Source: Parvularculaceae bacterium (GTDB taxonomy: Bacteria; Pseudomonadota; Alphaproteobacteria; Caulobacterales; Parvularculaceae). From it: a stretch of 52,504 nucleotides of DNA. The notes beneath the pieces are model-generated. The model had not been told where the DNA came from and did not search any database. It saw only the letters and a program-made list of their open reading frames with translations. The stretch covers positions 1 through 52,504 of the forward strand of contig JAGRDS010000002.1 in NCBI GenBank assembly GCA_020446945.1, given 5' to 3'. The translations under genes and the position numbers were made by a program. Positions 28,011-36,355 of the stretch are shown one piece after another (positions within the stretch are counted from its first letter, which is position 1; every line of letters begins with the position of its first letter).

Positions 28011-28961
28011 CTAAATATATTCTTCCTTTCCCCAACGCCGGTGGAGCCACAGCCATTGTTCCGGGCGGGTGCGGATGATCTTTTCGATTTCAAGATTGAT
28101 AAGATCGGTCAGTAATTGCGTATCGGCGCCGATATCGCCGCCGGGCGAAAATTCAATCGGCGGATGTGCGGTGACGCGGAACCGCGCGCCTTTAAGGCGC
28201 TCGATCTCAATCGGTATGACCGGCGCGCAATATTTTAACGCAAGGCGCGCTGCGGCGTTCGCCGTCATCGCCGGCTTGCCGAAAAAAGGCGAAGCAACGC
28301 CGCCGGTATTGAGTTTTTGATCGACCAGCATGGCGAGCGAAGCGCCCGATTTCAGCGTGTCGATCATGTCGCGTCCGCCGCGTTTGCCTTTTGGAATTTG
28401 TCGGCGCGACATGACGCGCGCGCGTTCCCTGATGATGAGCCCGTCGATCAGCGGGTTGTTCGCCGCGCGGTAGATGACGCCGTATTTGACGCCGATTGCA
28501 TGGAGCGCGATCGACATGACTTCCCAATTGCCGAAATGGCCGGAAACGAAAATCGCCGGCCGGTCGCTTTTTGCGATCGCTTCAAGCCGGTCGCGACCGG
28601 CGATCGCCACGCGCGGACTGCGCGCGTCGGGATCGAAACGGTCGAGATGAGCAAATTCCGCCGTCGTCCGTCCGAGATTTTCCCAGACGCCGCGAATGAT
28701 GCGCCCGGCCTCCGCCTCCTCCATATCGGGATAGGCGATTTTCAGGTTGACACGCGCGCGATGGCGGATCGGCCCGATCATCGGGCCGATAAAACGAGCA
28801 AATCCGCCGGCGATCGCCGACGCCGCATCGACGCCGATGAGGCGAAAGAAAGTTCCGAGCGCGAGCGCAAGCGCGTATTCGGCGCGATGCGCGACCGTCA
28901 CCGGGCGATTCGATCTCGGTTCCGGCAAAGGCGATATGTCGATGTCGTGCGTCGCGCTCAT
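28011..28961 (-). CDS. lipid A acyltransferase, LpxL/HtrB family
   Basis: A 316-residue inner-membrane acyltransferase that adds a secondary acyl chain to lipid A or its Kdo-bearing precursor. After one membrane segment (about 30-58) come RHRARVNLKIAYPDM, the catalytic-type region GHFGNWE (about 140-146), VIYRAANNPLID, the LVDQKLNTGGVASPFFGKPAMT substrate motif and the terminal PEQWLWLHRRWG. It is translationally coupled to lpxK by a four-base overlap. Which chain it adds cannot be told. Confidence 0.9.
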   Translation of the reverse strand: MSATHDIDISPLPEPRSNRPVTVAHRAEYALALALGTFFRLIGVDAASAIAGGFARFIGPMIGPIRHRARVNLKIAYPDMEEAEAGRIIRGVWENLGRTTAEFAHLDRFDPDARSPRVAIAGRDRLEAIAKSDRPAIFVSGHFGNWEVMSIALHAIGVKYGVIYRAANNPLIDGLIIRERARVMSRRQIPKGKRGGRDMIDTLKSGASLAMLVDQKLNTGGVASPFFGKPAMTANAAARLALKYCAPVIPIEIERLKGARFRVTAHPPIEFSPGGDIGADTQLLTDLINLEIEKIIRTRPEQWLWLHRRWGKEEYI

Positions 28962-29935
28962 CTACTCGAACCGATCTTTTCCAGAACGAGGTCGACCAGG
29001 CGGTCGGCGTCGTCAAGTTCGGTTCTGATTCTCAATGTCAAAATATCGTCGCGCATGTCGCGCGCGATACGCATGAAGTCTTTTTCCGTCGTGATAAGGG
29101 CCGCATTTTCCTTCGCCGCACAGGATTTCAGTTTTGAGATTTCGGCGGATGTGAATGGATGGTGGTCGGCGAAGGCGAAGCGCCCGGCGAGCGTCATGCC
29201 GGCCGCTTCGAGGCTGGCGAAAAAACGGCCCGGATTGGCGATGCCGCTGAATGCGACGGCGCGCCCTGGCGCCGGCGGATCGACAATCTGTGTTGTCGCA
29301 CGAAAAACCGGCTTGCCGGCGCCGCTGATTTCGCCGGCGCCGGTTACAATCTCAACGCCCGCGAGAATGATTGCATCTGCGCGCGCAATTGCGGCGTCGA
29401 GGGGTTCTCTCAACGGGCCGGCGGGAAATACGCGCGTTCGTTTGTCTACGTCGCCGGCGCCGAGAAGCAATATCGAGAAATCCTTTTTGACGCCGGGATT
29501 TTGAAACCCGTCATCCATGATGACAAGATCGGCGCCGGGCGCTGCGGCGCGCGCGCCGGCAAGCCGGTCCTTGGCGACAAAGGTCGCCGCTGCGGCGGCG
29601 AGCAGCAACGCTTCGTCGCCGACGTCTTCAGCGCAGTGATTATCGTTCACCCGAACAGGCCCGGTCAGCGCGCCGCCATAGCCGCGCGTTGCAAAATGCG
29701 CGATTTTCCCGCGCAATCTCAGTTTTTCCGCGAACATCAGCGCGAACGGCGTCTTGCCGGCGCCGCCGATTGAAGCCGCGCCGATGCAAATGACCGGAAC
29801 GCCCGCGGCATGCGGCTTCGTCAATGCGCTGCGCAATCGTCCGCCAGCGTCATAGAGCCCTGACACCGGCGCCAGAAGCGCGCGGGCCATCTGCGCGGAA
29901 ACAGATCGGTCGCGCCAGAACCAGGGTTCTTTCAT
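28958..29935 (-). CDS. lpxK: tetraacyldisaccharide 4'-kinase
   Basis: LpxK phosphorylates the 4' position to make lipid IVA at the inner membrane. The 325-residue protein opens with the family sequence PWFWR, has a P-loop GAASIGGAGKTPFALM (about 52-67), FATRGYGG, GDEALLLAAAA, IMDDGFQNPGVKKD and FADHHPFTSAEI. The P-loop has GAGKT where most LpxK have GTGKT, a mild change. It overlaps waaA and lpxL by four bases each. Confidence 0.95.
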   Translation of the reverse strand: MKEPWFWRDRSVSAQMARALLAPVSGLYDAGGRLRSALTKPHAAGVPVICIGAASIGGAGKTPFALMFAEKLRLRGKIAHFATRGYGGALTGPVRVNDNHCAEDVGDEALLLAAAAATFVAKDRLAGARAAAPGADLVIMDDGFQNPGVKKDFSILLLGAGDVDKRTRVFPAGPLREPLDAAIARADAIILAGVEIVTGAGEISGAGKPVFRATTQIVDPPAPGRAVAFSGIANPGRFFASLEAAGMTLAGRFAFADHHPFTSAEISKLKSCAAKENAALITTEKDFMRIARDMRDDILTLRIRTELDDADRLVDLVLEKIGSSR

Positions 29936-31266
29936 TTCGCCGAAAATTTTTCGTCGAGCGCATCGACGACATTCGTCAAAACACGCTCAGCGCTCGCCTT
30001 GGCGGCGTCGCGGGCGGTGTCGGCCATCGCCTGGCGCGTCTTGTCGTCGGCGAACAGGCGCTTGAGTGCGACAGCGAGATCGCGATCGTTGCGCACGAGC
30101 GCCGCGCCGCCGGCGCCGCGAATGTCGCCATAAGTCTCGACGAAATTGAAAATATGCGGTCCGTGCAGGATCGCGCAGCCAAGGCGCGCCGGTTCCAGCG
30201 GATTGTGGCCGCCCTTCTCGACCAGGCTGCCGCCGACAAACGCAGCGTTTGCGATGCGATAGAAAATACCGAGTTCGCCGAGCGTATCGGCGATATAAAT
30301 ATCGGTTTGCGCGTCTATTCTCTGTCCCTTCGACCGCCTTCGTACGGCCAGCTCGAATTTTGCGGCGACGGCGGCGACATCGTCGCCGCGTTCGGGGTGG
30401 CGCGGCGCCAGGATCGTGACGAGGTTGGGAAGTTCTGATTTCAGCGCGCGATGCGCGGCGAATATCGCCGGCTCCTCGCCCGGATGCGTCGACGCGGCGA
30501 GCCAGAAACAGCGGCCTTCAAGCTCCGCGAGTATGCGCGTTTCCTCGCGCACGTCGCCCGGCAATGGCGGCGCTGCGTTTTTCAGATTGCCGTAACAGGC
30601 GACCTCGCGCTCCGAAAGCGCCGAAAGCCGTTCAGCGTTCTGGCGATCCTGCGCAATCAGAATGTCGAAATGCGAAAGCAGGAAACGAATCGATTGCGGC
30701 TTTCCTTTCCAGTCCGCGTAGGATTTTGGCGACACGCGGCCGTTGACCAGCGCCATGTTCGCAACGCGCTTGCGCGTTTCAATAAGAAGGTTCGGCCAGA
30801 ATTCGGATTCGACGAAAATGGCGGTGTCCGGCCGCCAATGGTCCAGGAAGCCGCGAACGAAACGCGGATGATCGACGGGAATGAACTGGTGGATGGCGCG
30901 GCCAGGCAAGCGTTCCGACATCAATTTCGCCGATGTGACCGTTCCGGTCGTGACCAGAATATTCAGCGCCGGATCTGCGGCGGTGAACCGTTCAACGAGG
31001 GGAAGAACGGAAAGCGATTCTCCGACGCTCGCGCCGTGGATCCAGCAGAGCGCGCCATCCGGGCGCGTTCGCCCGGCGAGCCCAGTGCGCTCGGGCATGC
31101 GCGCGGGGTCTTCCTTCCCTTCCTTGAGGCGCTGGCGCAAAATCATCTCTGCGGCGGGGCCGGAAATCCAGCTCGCCGCGCGATACAACTTCAATCCGAT
31201 CGGTTCGTTCGCCGCCGCACTCGTCACGTATTTTTCCGCATCAATTGCTGCGCCCTGCCGCTTCAT
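29932..31266 (-). CDS. waaA: Kdo transferase
   Basis: WaaA (KdtA) adds Kdo sugars from CMP-Kdo to lipid IVA. The 444-residue protein has the N-terminal GT30 region CWIHGASVGESLSVLPL with the catalytic-base Glu, TTGTVTSAKLM, QFIPVDHPRFV, FVESEFWPNL, NGRVSPKSY, and the C-terminal CMP-sugar site ASTHPGEE, LAPRHPERG, GGSLVEKGGHNPLEPA. It is slightly longer than the usual 420 or so, with an extra N-terminal 20 residues. Its start lies 26 bases inside the DUF374 gene. The presence of lpxK and waaA shows Kdo-containing LPS. Confidence 0.95.
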   Translation of the reverse strand: MKRQGAAIDAEKYVTSAAANEPIGLKLYRAASWISGPAAEMILRQRLKEGKEDPARMPERTGLAGRTRPDGALCWIHGASVGESLSVLPLVERFTAADPALNILVTTGTVTSAKLMSERLPGRAIHQFIPVDHPRFVRGFLDHWRPDTAIFVESEFWPNLLIETRKRVANMALVNGRVSPKSYADWKGKPQSIRFLLSHFDILIAQDRQNAERLSALSEREVACYGNLKNAAPPLPGDVREETRILAELEGRCFWLAASTHPGEEPAIFAAHRALKSELPNLVTILAPRHPERGDDVAAVAAKFELAVRRRSKGQRIDAQTDIYIADTLGELGIFYRIANAAFVGGSLVEKGGHNPLEPARLGCAILHGPHIFNFVETYGDIRGAGGAALVRNDRDLAVALKRLFADDKTRQAMADTARDAAKASAERVLTNVVDALDEKFSAK

Positions 31267-31960
31267 CGGCGATTCGCGCCGCTTCCTTCAATTCAGATTC
31301 CAGCCGGCGCCTGTAGGCTTCCAGCCCGTCCGCATCTGCATTACGTTCTACATGGATCGCAGGGCGCGCTGCAAAGGTCAGACGCGAAAAAGGCGCTGCG
31401 AGCAGAAAACGATCCCAGGTTTGAAGCCGGCGCCCGCGAGAGGCGGAATACGCCCCCGCAAGAATGGGCGCGCCGGTTCGCGCGGCGAGTTTTATCGCGC
31501 CAATCTTGGCCGTCTCGGCGGGCCCGCGCGGCCCGTCCGGCGTCATGCCGACGATCGCCCCGGTTTCGAGCGCTTCCATCATCGCAAGGATCGCGGGCGC
31601 GCCCGACTTGTTTTTTTCCGGTTTTTTCGGGTCGGCCGCCGACCCGCGGATCATCTCAATCCCGAATCCTTTTACGGCTCGTGCGATTATTTCCCCGTCC
31701 CGATGAGTCGAAATCAACATTTTCACTGTCCGGTCGGTCTCGCCGCGCAGCGACGCCGCCATCAGCAGCCGCGAATGCCAGAAAGCGAGGATAAAACCCT
31801 TGTCCGAGTTCAATAGGGCGTCGGCGTGTTCGCGGCCGATAAACCTGCTGGATGATGTCGCTTCGACCAGACGAATGTAAAAGGCGATCGCCCCGCTCGC
31901 CGCCGCTCCGGCGGCGCGCGATCGCATGAAGCGTTTAAGCAAGGAACCGCCGCCGGTCAT
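31241..31960 (-). CDS. DUF374 lysophospholipid acyltransferase-family protein
   Basis: A 239-residue acyltransferase-like protein. The family motifs are LAFWHSRLLM in place of the usual HxxxxD/E box, STHRDGEIIARAV, MTPDGPRGPAETAKIGAI, and LARTGAPILAGAYS with a terminal basic region. Members are encoded with Kdo and lipid A genes in alphaproteobacteria and are thought to acylate lipid A, but evidence is limited. It heads the minus-strand cluster DUF374-waaA-lpxK-lpxL, diverging from the MsbA-like gene, and overlaps waaA by 26 bases. Confidence 0.85.
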   Translation of the reverse strand: MTGGGSLLKRFMRSRAAGAAASGAIAFYIRLVEATSSSRFIGREHADALLNSDKGFILAFWHSRLLMAASLRGETDRTVKMLISTHRDGEIIARAVKGFGIEMIRGSAADPKKPEKNKSGAPAILAMMEALETGAIVGMTPDGPRGPAETAKIGAIKLAARTGAPILAGAYSASRGRRLQTWDRFLLAAPFSRLTFAARPAIHVERNADADGLEAYRRRLESELKEAARIADEAAGRSN

Positions 31961-32072
31961 GGAAATAAAACCTGTTCGCTGTCAAAGACTTGGCTGGGCG
32001 CCGGCGCGAGGCGGGGCTTGCCTCTCGGGGCGCATGGCCTGAGAATTACTGGAAAAGAGAAAGCCGAGACCG

Positions 32073-33869
32073 GTGCCCCGCCGCAACCCCCCTGACAAAT
32101 TTTCCGGCGCCTCGTCCATCCGCCTCGCGGCGCGATTGTGGCGCGATTATCTCGGCCGGTACCGCGCCAAACTCGCTCTTGCGCTTGCGGCGATGGGCGT
32201 CTACGCCCTATCGGCTGCGGCGATCCCGGCCGGGGTCGAATGGATCAATGCGCGCCTTTCGGGCGAAACGCCCACTATCGCGGGCCTTCCGCAAGATGTC
32301 GGATTGTGGGGCCCGCTCGTCATCGTCGCGCTCGGGCTCGCCAACGCCCTTGCGCAATATTTGCAGGCGCGCCTGTCCGCCTCCGCCGCGCTTCTTTCCC
32401 TGCGCGACTTGCAAAACGACATGACGGCGAAACTGGTCGCGATCGACGATGCGCAACTGCGCGCGATAGGGCAGGGACAATCTATCGGCCGTCTGACGAA
32501 CGGCGTCGCCGTATTGCGTGAAACGCTGACTCGCGTCCTGACCGCCATTCGCGATCTTATGACGTTGGCCGCGCTTTGCGCCGTGATGGTCTGGTATGAC
32601 TGGGCGTTATTCGCCGTCGTCATTTTGATCTACGCAATTATCGGCTGGCCGGTCGCGCGTATCGGCGCGCATTTGCGCACGGCTTCGCGCGATGCGCAAA
32701 AACAGCTTGGCGACATCGCAGCCGCAACCGGAGAGATCGTTTCGGGTGGGCGTATGATCCGCGCATACAATCTCCAGGACCATGTCGGCGCGCAAAACCG
32801 AATGAATTTCGATCGGCGCCTTGAAACGTTGCAGCGCATGGCGCGATTGCGCGCGTTAAACGAACCCTTCATCTTTTTCGTCGGCGCGGTTGCGCTCTCC
32901 GTCGTAATCGCGGTCGTTGCAGTCAGGATTTCATCGGGCGCGCTCAACGTGCCGCAATTCGTCTCTTTCATCATTGCTCTGTTGATGCTCTCACAGCCCG
33001 CGCGCGGGCTTTCGACATTGAACGCCGTAGCGCAGGAGGGATTCGGCGCGCTTGAGGAAATGCTGCATCTTGTCGACCTGACGCCGACAATCGCCGACAA
33101 GCCGGGCGCAAAGGAACTGTCGGTCGCCTCCGGCGCGATTTCGTTTCGCGATGTCTCGTTTTCTTATGACGGCGCGGTGCGCGCGCTCGACGGTTTCACG
33201 CTTGATATTCCGGCCGGCGCTTCGGCGGCGCTTGTCGGCGAGTCCGGAGCGGGGAAGTCGACGGTGTTTAACCTGTTATTGCGCTTATACGAGCCTGATG
33301 CAGGCTCGATCGCAATCGACGGCGAGAACATTGAAACCGCGACGCTCTTGTCCTTGCGCGACAATATCGCCATCGTTTCGCAGGAGGGCGTTTTATTCAA
33401 CGATACGCTCGCCGCGAATATCGCTTTCGGCCGGCCGGGCGCGACGCGCGAGGATATTGTCGAGGCTGCGAAAGCGGCGGCGGCGGACGAGTTCATCCGT
33501 GCGCTGCCGCAAGGCTATGATTCAATCGTCGGCGAAGGCGGCGCCAATCTGTCGGGCGGCCAGCGCCAGCGCATAGCGATTGCGCGCGCCTTTTTGAAAG
33601 ATGCTCCGATCCTTTTACTTGATGAAGCAACGTCGGCGCTCGACGCCGAATCGGAAAAAGCCGTTCAGGAAGCGCTGGCGCGCCTGACGAAAGGACGAAC
33701 GACGATCGCAATCGCACATCGCCTGGCGACAATTCGCGGCGCGGATATCATCGTTGCGATGTCGAAGGGGCGCGTCGTCGAAAGCGGGCGTCACGAGGCG
33801 CTGCTGGCCGAAGGCGGCTATTACTCGAAAGTTTCGCGATTGCAGGGCGCCGCGGTCATTGTCGAGTAG
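32073..33869 (+). CDS. ABC transporter, fused permease-ATPase (MsbA-like)
   Basis: A 598-residue half-transporter: an exporter-type six-helix membrane domain (about 25-330) and an ATPase domain (about 350-595). Walker A is GESGAGKSTVF, the Q loop is IVSQEGVLF, the signature is NLSGGQRQR, Walker B is ILLLDEATSALD and the switch histidine is in IAHRLATIR. Adjacent lipid A genes and the subfamily features favour a role as MsbA, the lipid A-core flippase. The start is GTG, with GAGACC upstream; the next Met lies well within the membrane domain. It diverges from the DUF374 gene across 112 bases. Confidence 0.9.
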   Translation: MPRRNPPDKFSGASSIRLAARLWRDYLGRYRAKLALALAAMGVYALSAAAIPAGVEWINARLSGETPTIAGLPQDVGLWGPLVIVALGLANALAQYLQARLSASAALLSLRDLQNDMTAKLVAIDDAQLRAIGQGQSIGRLTNGVAVLRETLTRVLTAIRDLMTLAALCAVMVWYDWALFAVVILIYAIIGWPVARIGAHLRTASRDAQKQLGDIAAATGEIVSGGRMIRAYNLQDHVGAQNRMNFDRRLETLQRMARLRALNEPFIFFVGAVALSVVIAVVAVRISSGALNVPQFVSFIIALLMLSQPARGLSTLNAVAQEGFGALEEMLHLVDLTPTIADKPGAKELSVASGAISFRDVSFSYDGAVRALDGFTLDIPAGASAALVGESGAGKSTVFNLLLRLYEPDAGSIAIDGENIETATLLSLRDNIAIVSQEGVLFNDTLAANIAFGRPGATREDIVEAAKAAAADEFIRALPQGYDSIVGEGGANLSGGQRQRIAIARAFLKDAPILLLDEATSALDAESEKAVQEALARLTKGRTTIAIAHRLATIRGADIIVAMSKGRVVESGRHEALLAEGGYYSKVSRLQGAAVIVE

Positions 33870-33871
33870 GC

Positions 33872-34567
33872 CTATTCGCGCTTCAGCACCTTCTCGGTGA
33901 GGAAATTCCCCCACCAGTTTCCAAGAAAATCACGTTTGACCGCGACCGGATCATAGGCATCCGACATCGCCCAATCCAAAAAAGCATCGACATCGCCAAG
34001 CGACAGGCCATGTGTGCGCGCGTGATCCAGATAGAGTGCGAATGCGGCGTCGATAACGCCGGTCTTGCCTTGTTTGATATGGCCGTAGCGAAACGAGAGC
34101 TGTGCCAGCGCCCGGTCCAGCGGCGCCGCGCCGGTGAAAAATAGATATAGCGCCGAAAACAGGCCGGCGCGGTCTGCGCCCGATTTGCAGTGAAACACAG
34201 CCGGATAGGCGATCCGCCCGATCAGGTCGCGCGCGCCGCGCAGAATTTCTTTTGACGGCGCCTCACGCGAGAAAACGCGGAAGTTTTCAAGCGTCAAGCC
34301 ATGGAGCGCGCAGGCTTCTTCTTCGAGAAAAAGCGCCGGGCTCGGTTTCGGACCGCGAAGGTTTACAATCGTTTTCACGCCCTCGCGCGCCCATTTTGCA
34401 ATGCGGCTCGGCGAGGGTTGAAACGATCGGTATACGCCCGGCGCAATTTCATGCGTGTTGTCGTAACAGGCGCGAATTATTGCGTGATCGGCCAGAAGAA
34501 AATCGCGCATTGCGCGCCGCCGGCCTTCGGGCGTTGAAAACGCCTCGCGCGTTAGCGGCGGCGCCAA
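33872..34567 (-). CDS. tyrosine/dual-specificity-type phosphatase
   Basis: A 231-residue Cys-dependent phosphatase. The P-loop HCKSGADRAG (about 130-139) fits the CX5R signature, the upstream GVKTIVNLRG matches the DSP N-terminal strand, and IAPGVYRSFQPSP resembles the SIW14-type entry segment. Its substrate could be phosphotyrosine, an inositol or a lipid phosphate. The neighbouring lipid A genes hint at the last, but this is inference. The apparent start is TTG right after the DUF4170 stop (TAATTG), with weak GGGAAA upstream; ATG 34510 (MRDFLLAD) is the alternative. Its stop is two bases from the convergent MsbA-like gene. Confidence 0.82.
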   Translation of the reverse strand: MAPPLTREAFSTPEGRRRAMRDFLLADHAIIRACYDNTHEIAPGVYRSFQPSPSRIAKWAREGVKTIVNLRGPKPSPALFLEEEACALHGLTLENFRVFSREAPSKEILRGARDLIGRIAYPAVFHCKSGADRAGLFSALYLFFTGAAPLDRALAQLSFRYGHIKQGKTGVIDAAFALYLDHARTHGLSLGDVDAFLDWAMSDAYDPVAVKRDFLGNWWGNFLTEKVLKRE

Positions 34568-34801
34568 TTAAAATTTCCCGTCGCCGTCGGGATCGAGCAG
34601 GCGGTGCAGGTGTACGATGAAATAACGCATATGCGCATTATCGACCGTTTCCTGCGCTTTCGCGCGCCAGGCTTTTTCAGCCGCAGCGTAACTCGGAAAA
34701 ACGCCGACGATATCGAGCTTTTCCAGATCGCGGAATTTCACTTCCTCAAGATTGTCTAGCTCGCCGCCGAGAACGAGGTGAAGCAATTGTCTGTCAGGCA
34801 C
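34568..34801 (-). CDS. DUF4170 protein
   Basis: A 77-residue protein common in alphaproteobacteria: MPDRQLLHLVLGGELDNL, then VGVFPSYAAAEKAWRAKAQETVDNAHMRYFIVHLHRLLDP. The GVFPSYAEAxxAW and AHMRYFIVHLHR segments identify the DUF4170 family, whose function is unknown. The start is GTG with GGAG eight bases upstream. It lies between pmbA (23 bases) and the phosphatase gene (no gap), in one operon. Confidence 0.85.
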   Translation of the reverse strand: MPDRQLLHLVLGGELDNLEEVKFRDLEKLDIVGVFPSYAAAEKAWRAKAQETVDNAHMRYFIVHLHRLLDPDGDGKF

Positions 34802-34824
34802 TTTGATTACTCCGGTGATAACGT

Positions 34825-36168
34825 CTAATCGCCCGCAATCGTCATGGCGCCGACGAAAAGGGTGGGCGCGTTGACCGATGAGCGAAACTCAAGATCGTCG
34901 CCGGCGATCGCGGCGGCGTACATGTCCAGAAGGTTGCCGGCGATCGTTATTTCGCTGACCGGGTAGGCGCGCTCGCCATTTTCGAACCAGAAGCCGGAAC
35001 AGCCGACCGAATAATCGCCGGTGTTTGAATTCACCTGCGGGCCGAACATGTCGGTGACGATGAGGCCCGTTCGCGCGTCCTGCATCAAGGCGGACGGCGT
35101 TTTTTCGCCCGGTTTCATATAAAGATTGGTTGGGCCGGCCCCCGGCCCGCCCGACGCGCCGCGCGTCGCGCGGGCGTTCGTTTCGAGTTTTAGCTGGCGC
35201 GCATGGGCGGAATTCAGGAACCACTGGGTCAGCGCGCCGTTGTCGATCAGATTGAACGCCTCGGCCTTGACGCCCTCGCCGTCGAATGGACGAGAGCCAT
35301 GCCCGCGCTTGATGAAGGGATCGTCGACGACCGTTACGGATGCCGGAAAAATCGGCGCGCCCATTTTGTCCTTCAGGAACGATACGCCGCGCGCGATCGC
35401 CGCCCCGTTCGCCGCCCCGGCGAGATGGCCGAGCAGCGAATTCGAAACGCGCTTGTCGAAAATGACCGGCGCCGACGTGCTTTTCACGCGCCTCGGCGAC
35501 AGGCGTTCCACGGTGCGCCGGCCCGCGCGAGCGCCGATCGCTTCCGGGCTGCGGCAATCGGCGAGATGGGTTTTGGAATCATAATCGTAATCCGTCTCCA
35601 TGCCGTTTGCGTCTGACGCGATGACGGATACGGAGATCGAATGATGCGAACCGCCCGATTCGCCGAAAAATCCGGCGCTGGTCGCGAGCCATTTCTTTCC
35701 TTCGCCGTAAGAGGCGCCGGCGCCGGAAGAATTGACCACCCCTTCAATGGCGAGCGCGGCGGCTTCGCACGCCTCGGCGCGTTCTTTCAGCGTCTGGGTC
35801 GCAGGTTCGGCGTAATCCCCGAGATCGAGGTCGGGAAAAGGCGCCTTGGCAAGCCGGTCTTCGGGGGCGAGGCCGACATAAGGGTCTTCCGGCGCGGCCT
35901 TCGCCATCGACGCGCAACGCTCGACCAATGCGGCGAGTTTGTCCGAGGCGATATCCGTGGTCGAAACGCTCGCCTGCCGCTTGCCGAACATCAGCCGGAC
36001 GCCGAGATCGAGCCCCTCCGCGCGCTCGATGTCCTCCAACTTGCCGAGCCGGCAGGAAACGCCGCTTGAAACGGCGTGATAAAGGACGGCGTCGGCGGCG
36101 TCCGCGCCGGCGCGTCTGGCCGCGTCAAGGACGGACTGTAGAACGGATTGAGCCTTGGATGCTTTCAT
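34825..36168 (-). CDS. pmbA: TldD/PmbA-family protein (TldE subunit)
   Basis: A 447-residue homologue of PmbA/TldE, the non-catalytic partner of the TldD metalloprotease that trims peptides such as microcin precursors. Signs are the N-terminal SVLDAARRAGADAADAVLYH, VRLMFGKRQASVSTTDI, HHSISVSVIASD, FDGEGVKAEAFNLIDNGAL, the Gly-rich NLYMKPGE and the C-terminal VNSNTGDYSVGCSGFWFENGERAYPVSEITIAGNLLDMY. No HExxxH zinc motif is present, which fits PmbA rather than TldD. No tldD is in the window. ATG 36168 is preferred to a start 36 bases upstream. Confidence 0.93.
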   Translation of the reverse strand: MKASKAQSVLQSVLDAARRAGADAADAVLYHAVSSGVSCRLGKLEDIERAEGLDLGVRLMFGKRQASVSTTDIASDKLAALVERCASMAKAAPEDPYVGLAPEDRLAKAPFPDLDLGDYAEPATQTLKERAEACEAAALAIEGVVNSSGAGASYGEGKKWLATSAGFFGESGGSHHSISVSVIASDANGMETDYDYDSKTHLADCRSPEAIGARAGRRTVERLSPRRVKSTSAPVIFDKRVSNSLLGHLAGAANGAAIARGVSFLKDKMGAPIFPASVTVVDDPFIKRGHGSRPFDGEGVKAEAFNLIDNGALTQWFLNSAHARQLKLETNARATRGASGGPGAGPTNLYMKPGEKTPSALMQDARTGLIVTDMFGPQVNSNTGDYSVGCSGFWFENGERAYPVSEITIAGNLLDMYAAAIAGDDLEFRSSVNAPTLFVGAMTIAGD

Positions 36169-36355
36169 GTGGGCGGAGATAGAGGGTCCGCCGGTCCGCC
36201 GCAACAGGGGCGCCGGGCGCCCTTACCGGCGATGAGGGCGCCGATCGCTCCAATTGCGCTGCGAACGATCAAAACCGGCGAAAGGGCCCTGTTGCCCCGA
36301 TAGCGACCGCCATTCGCGTCGGCTGTCATTCTGGCAGCGCCAACAGGGCCGGACG

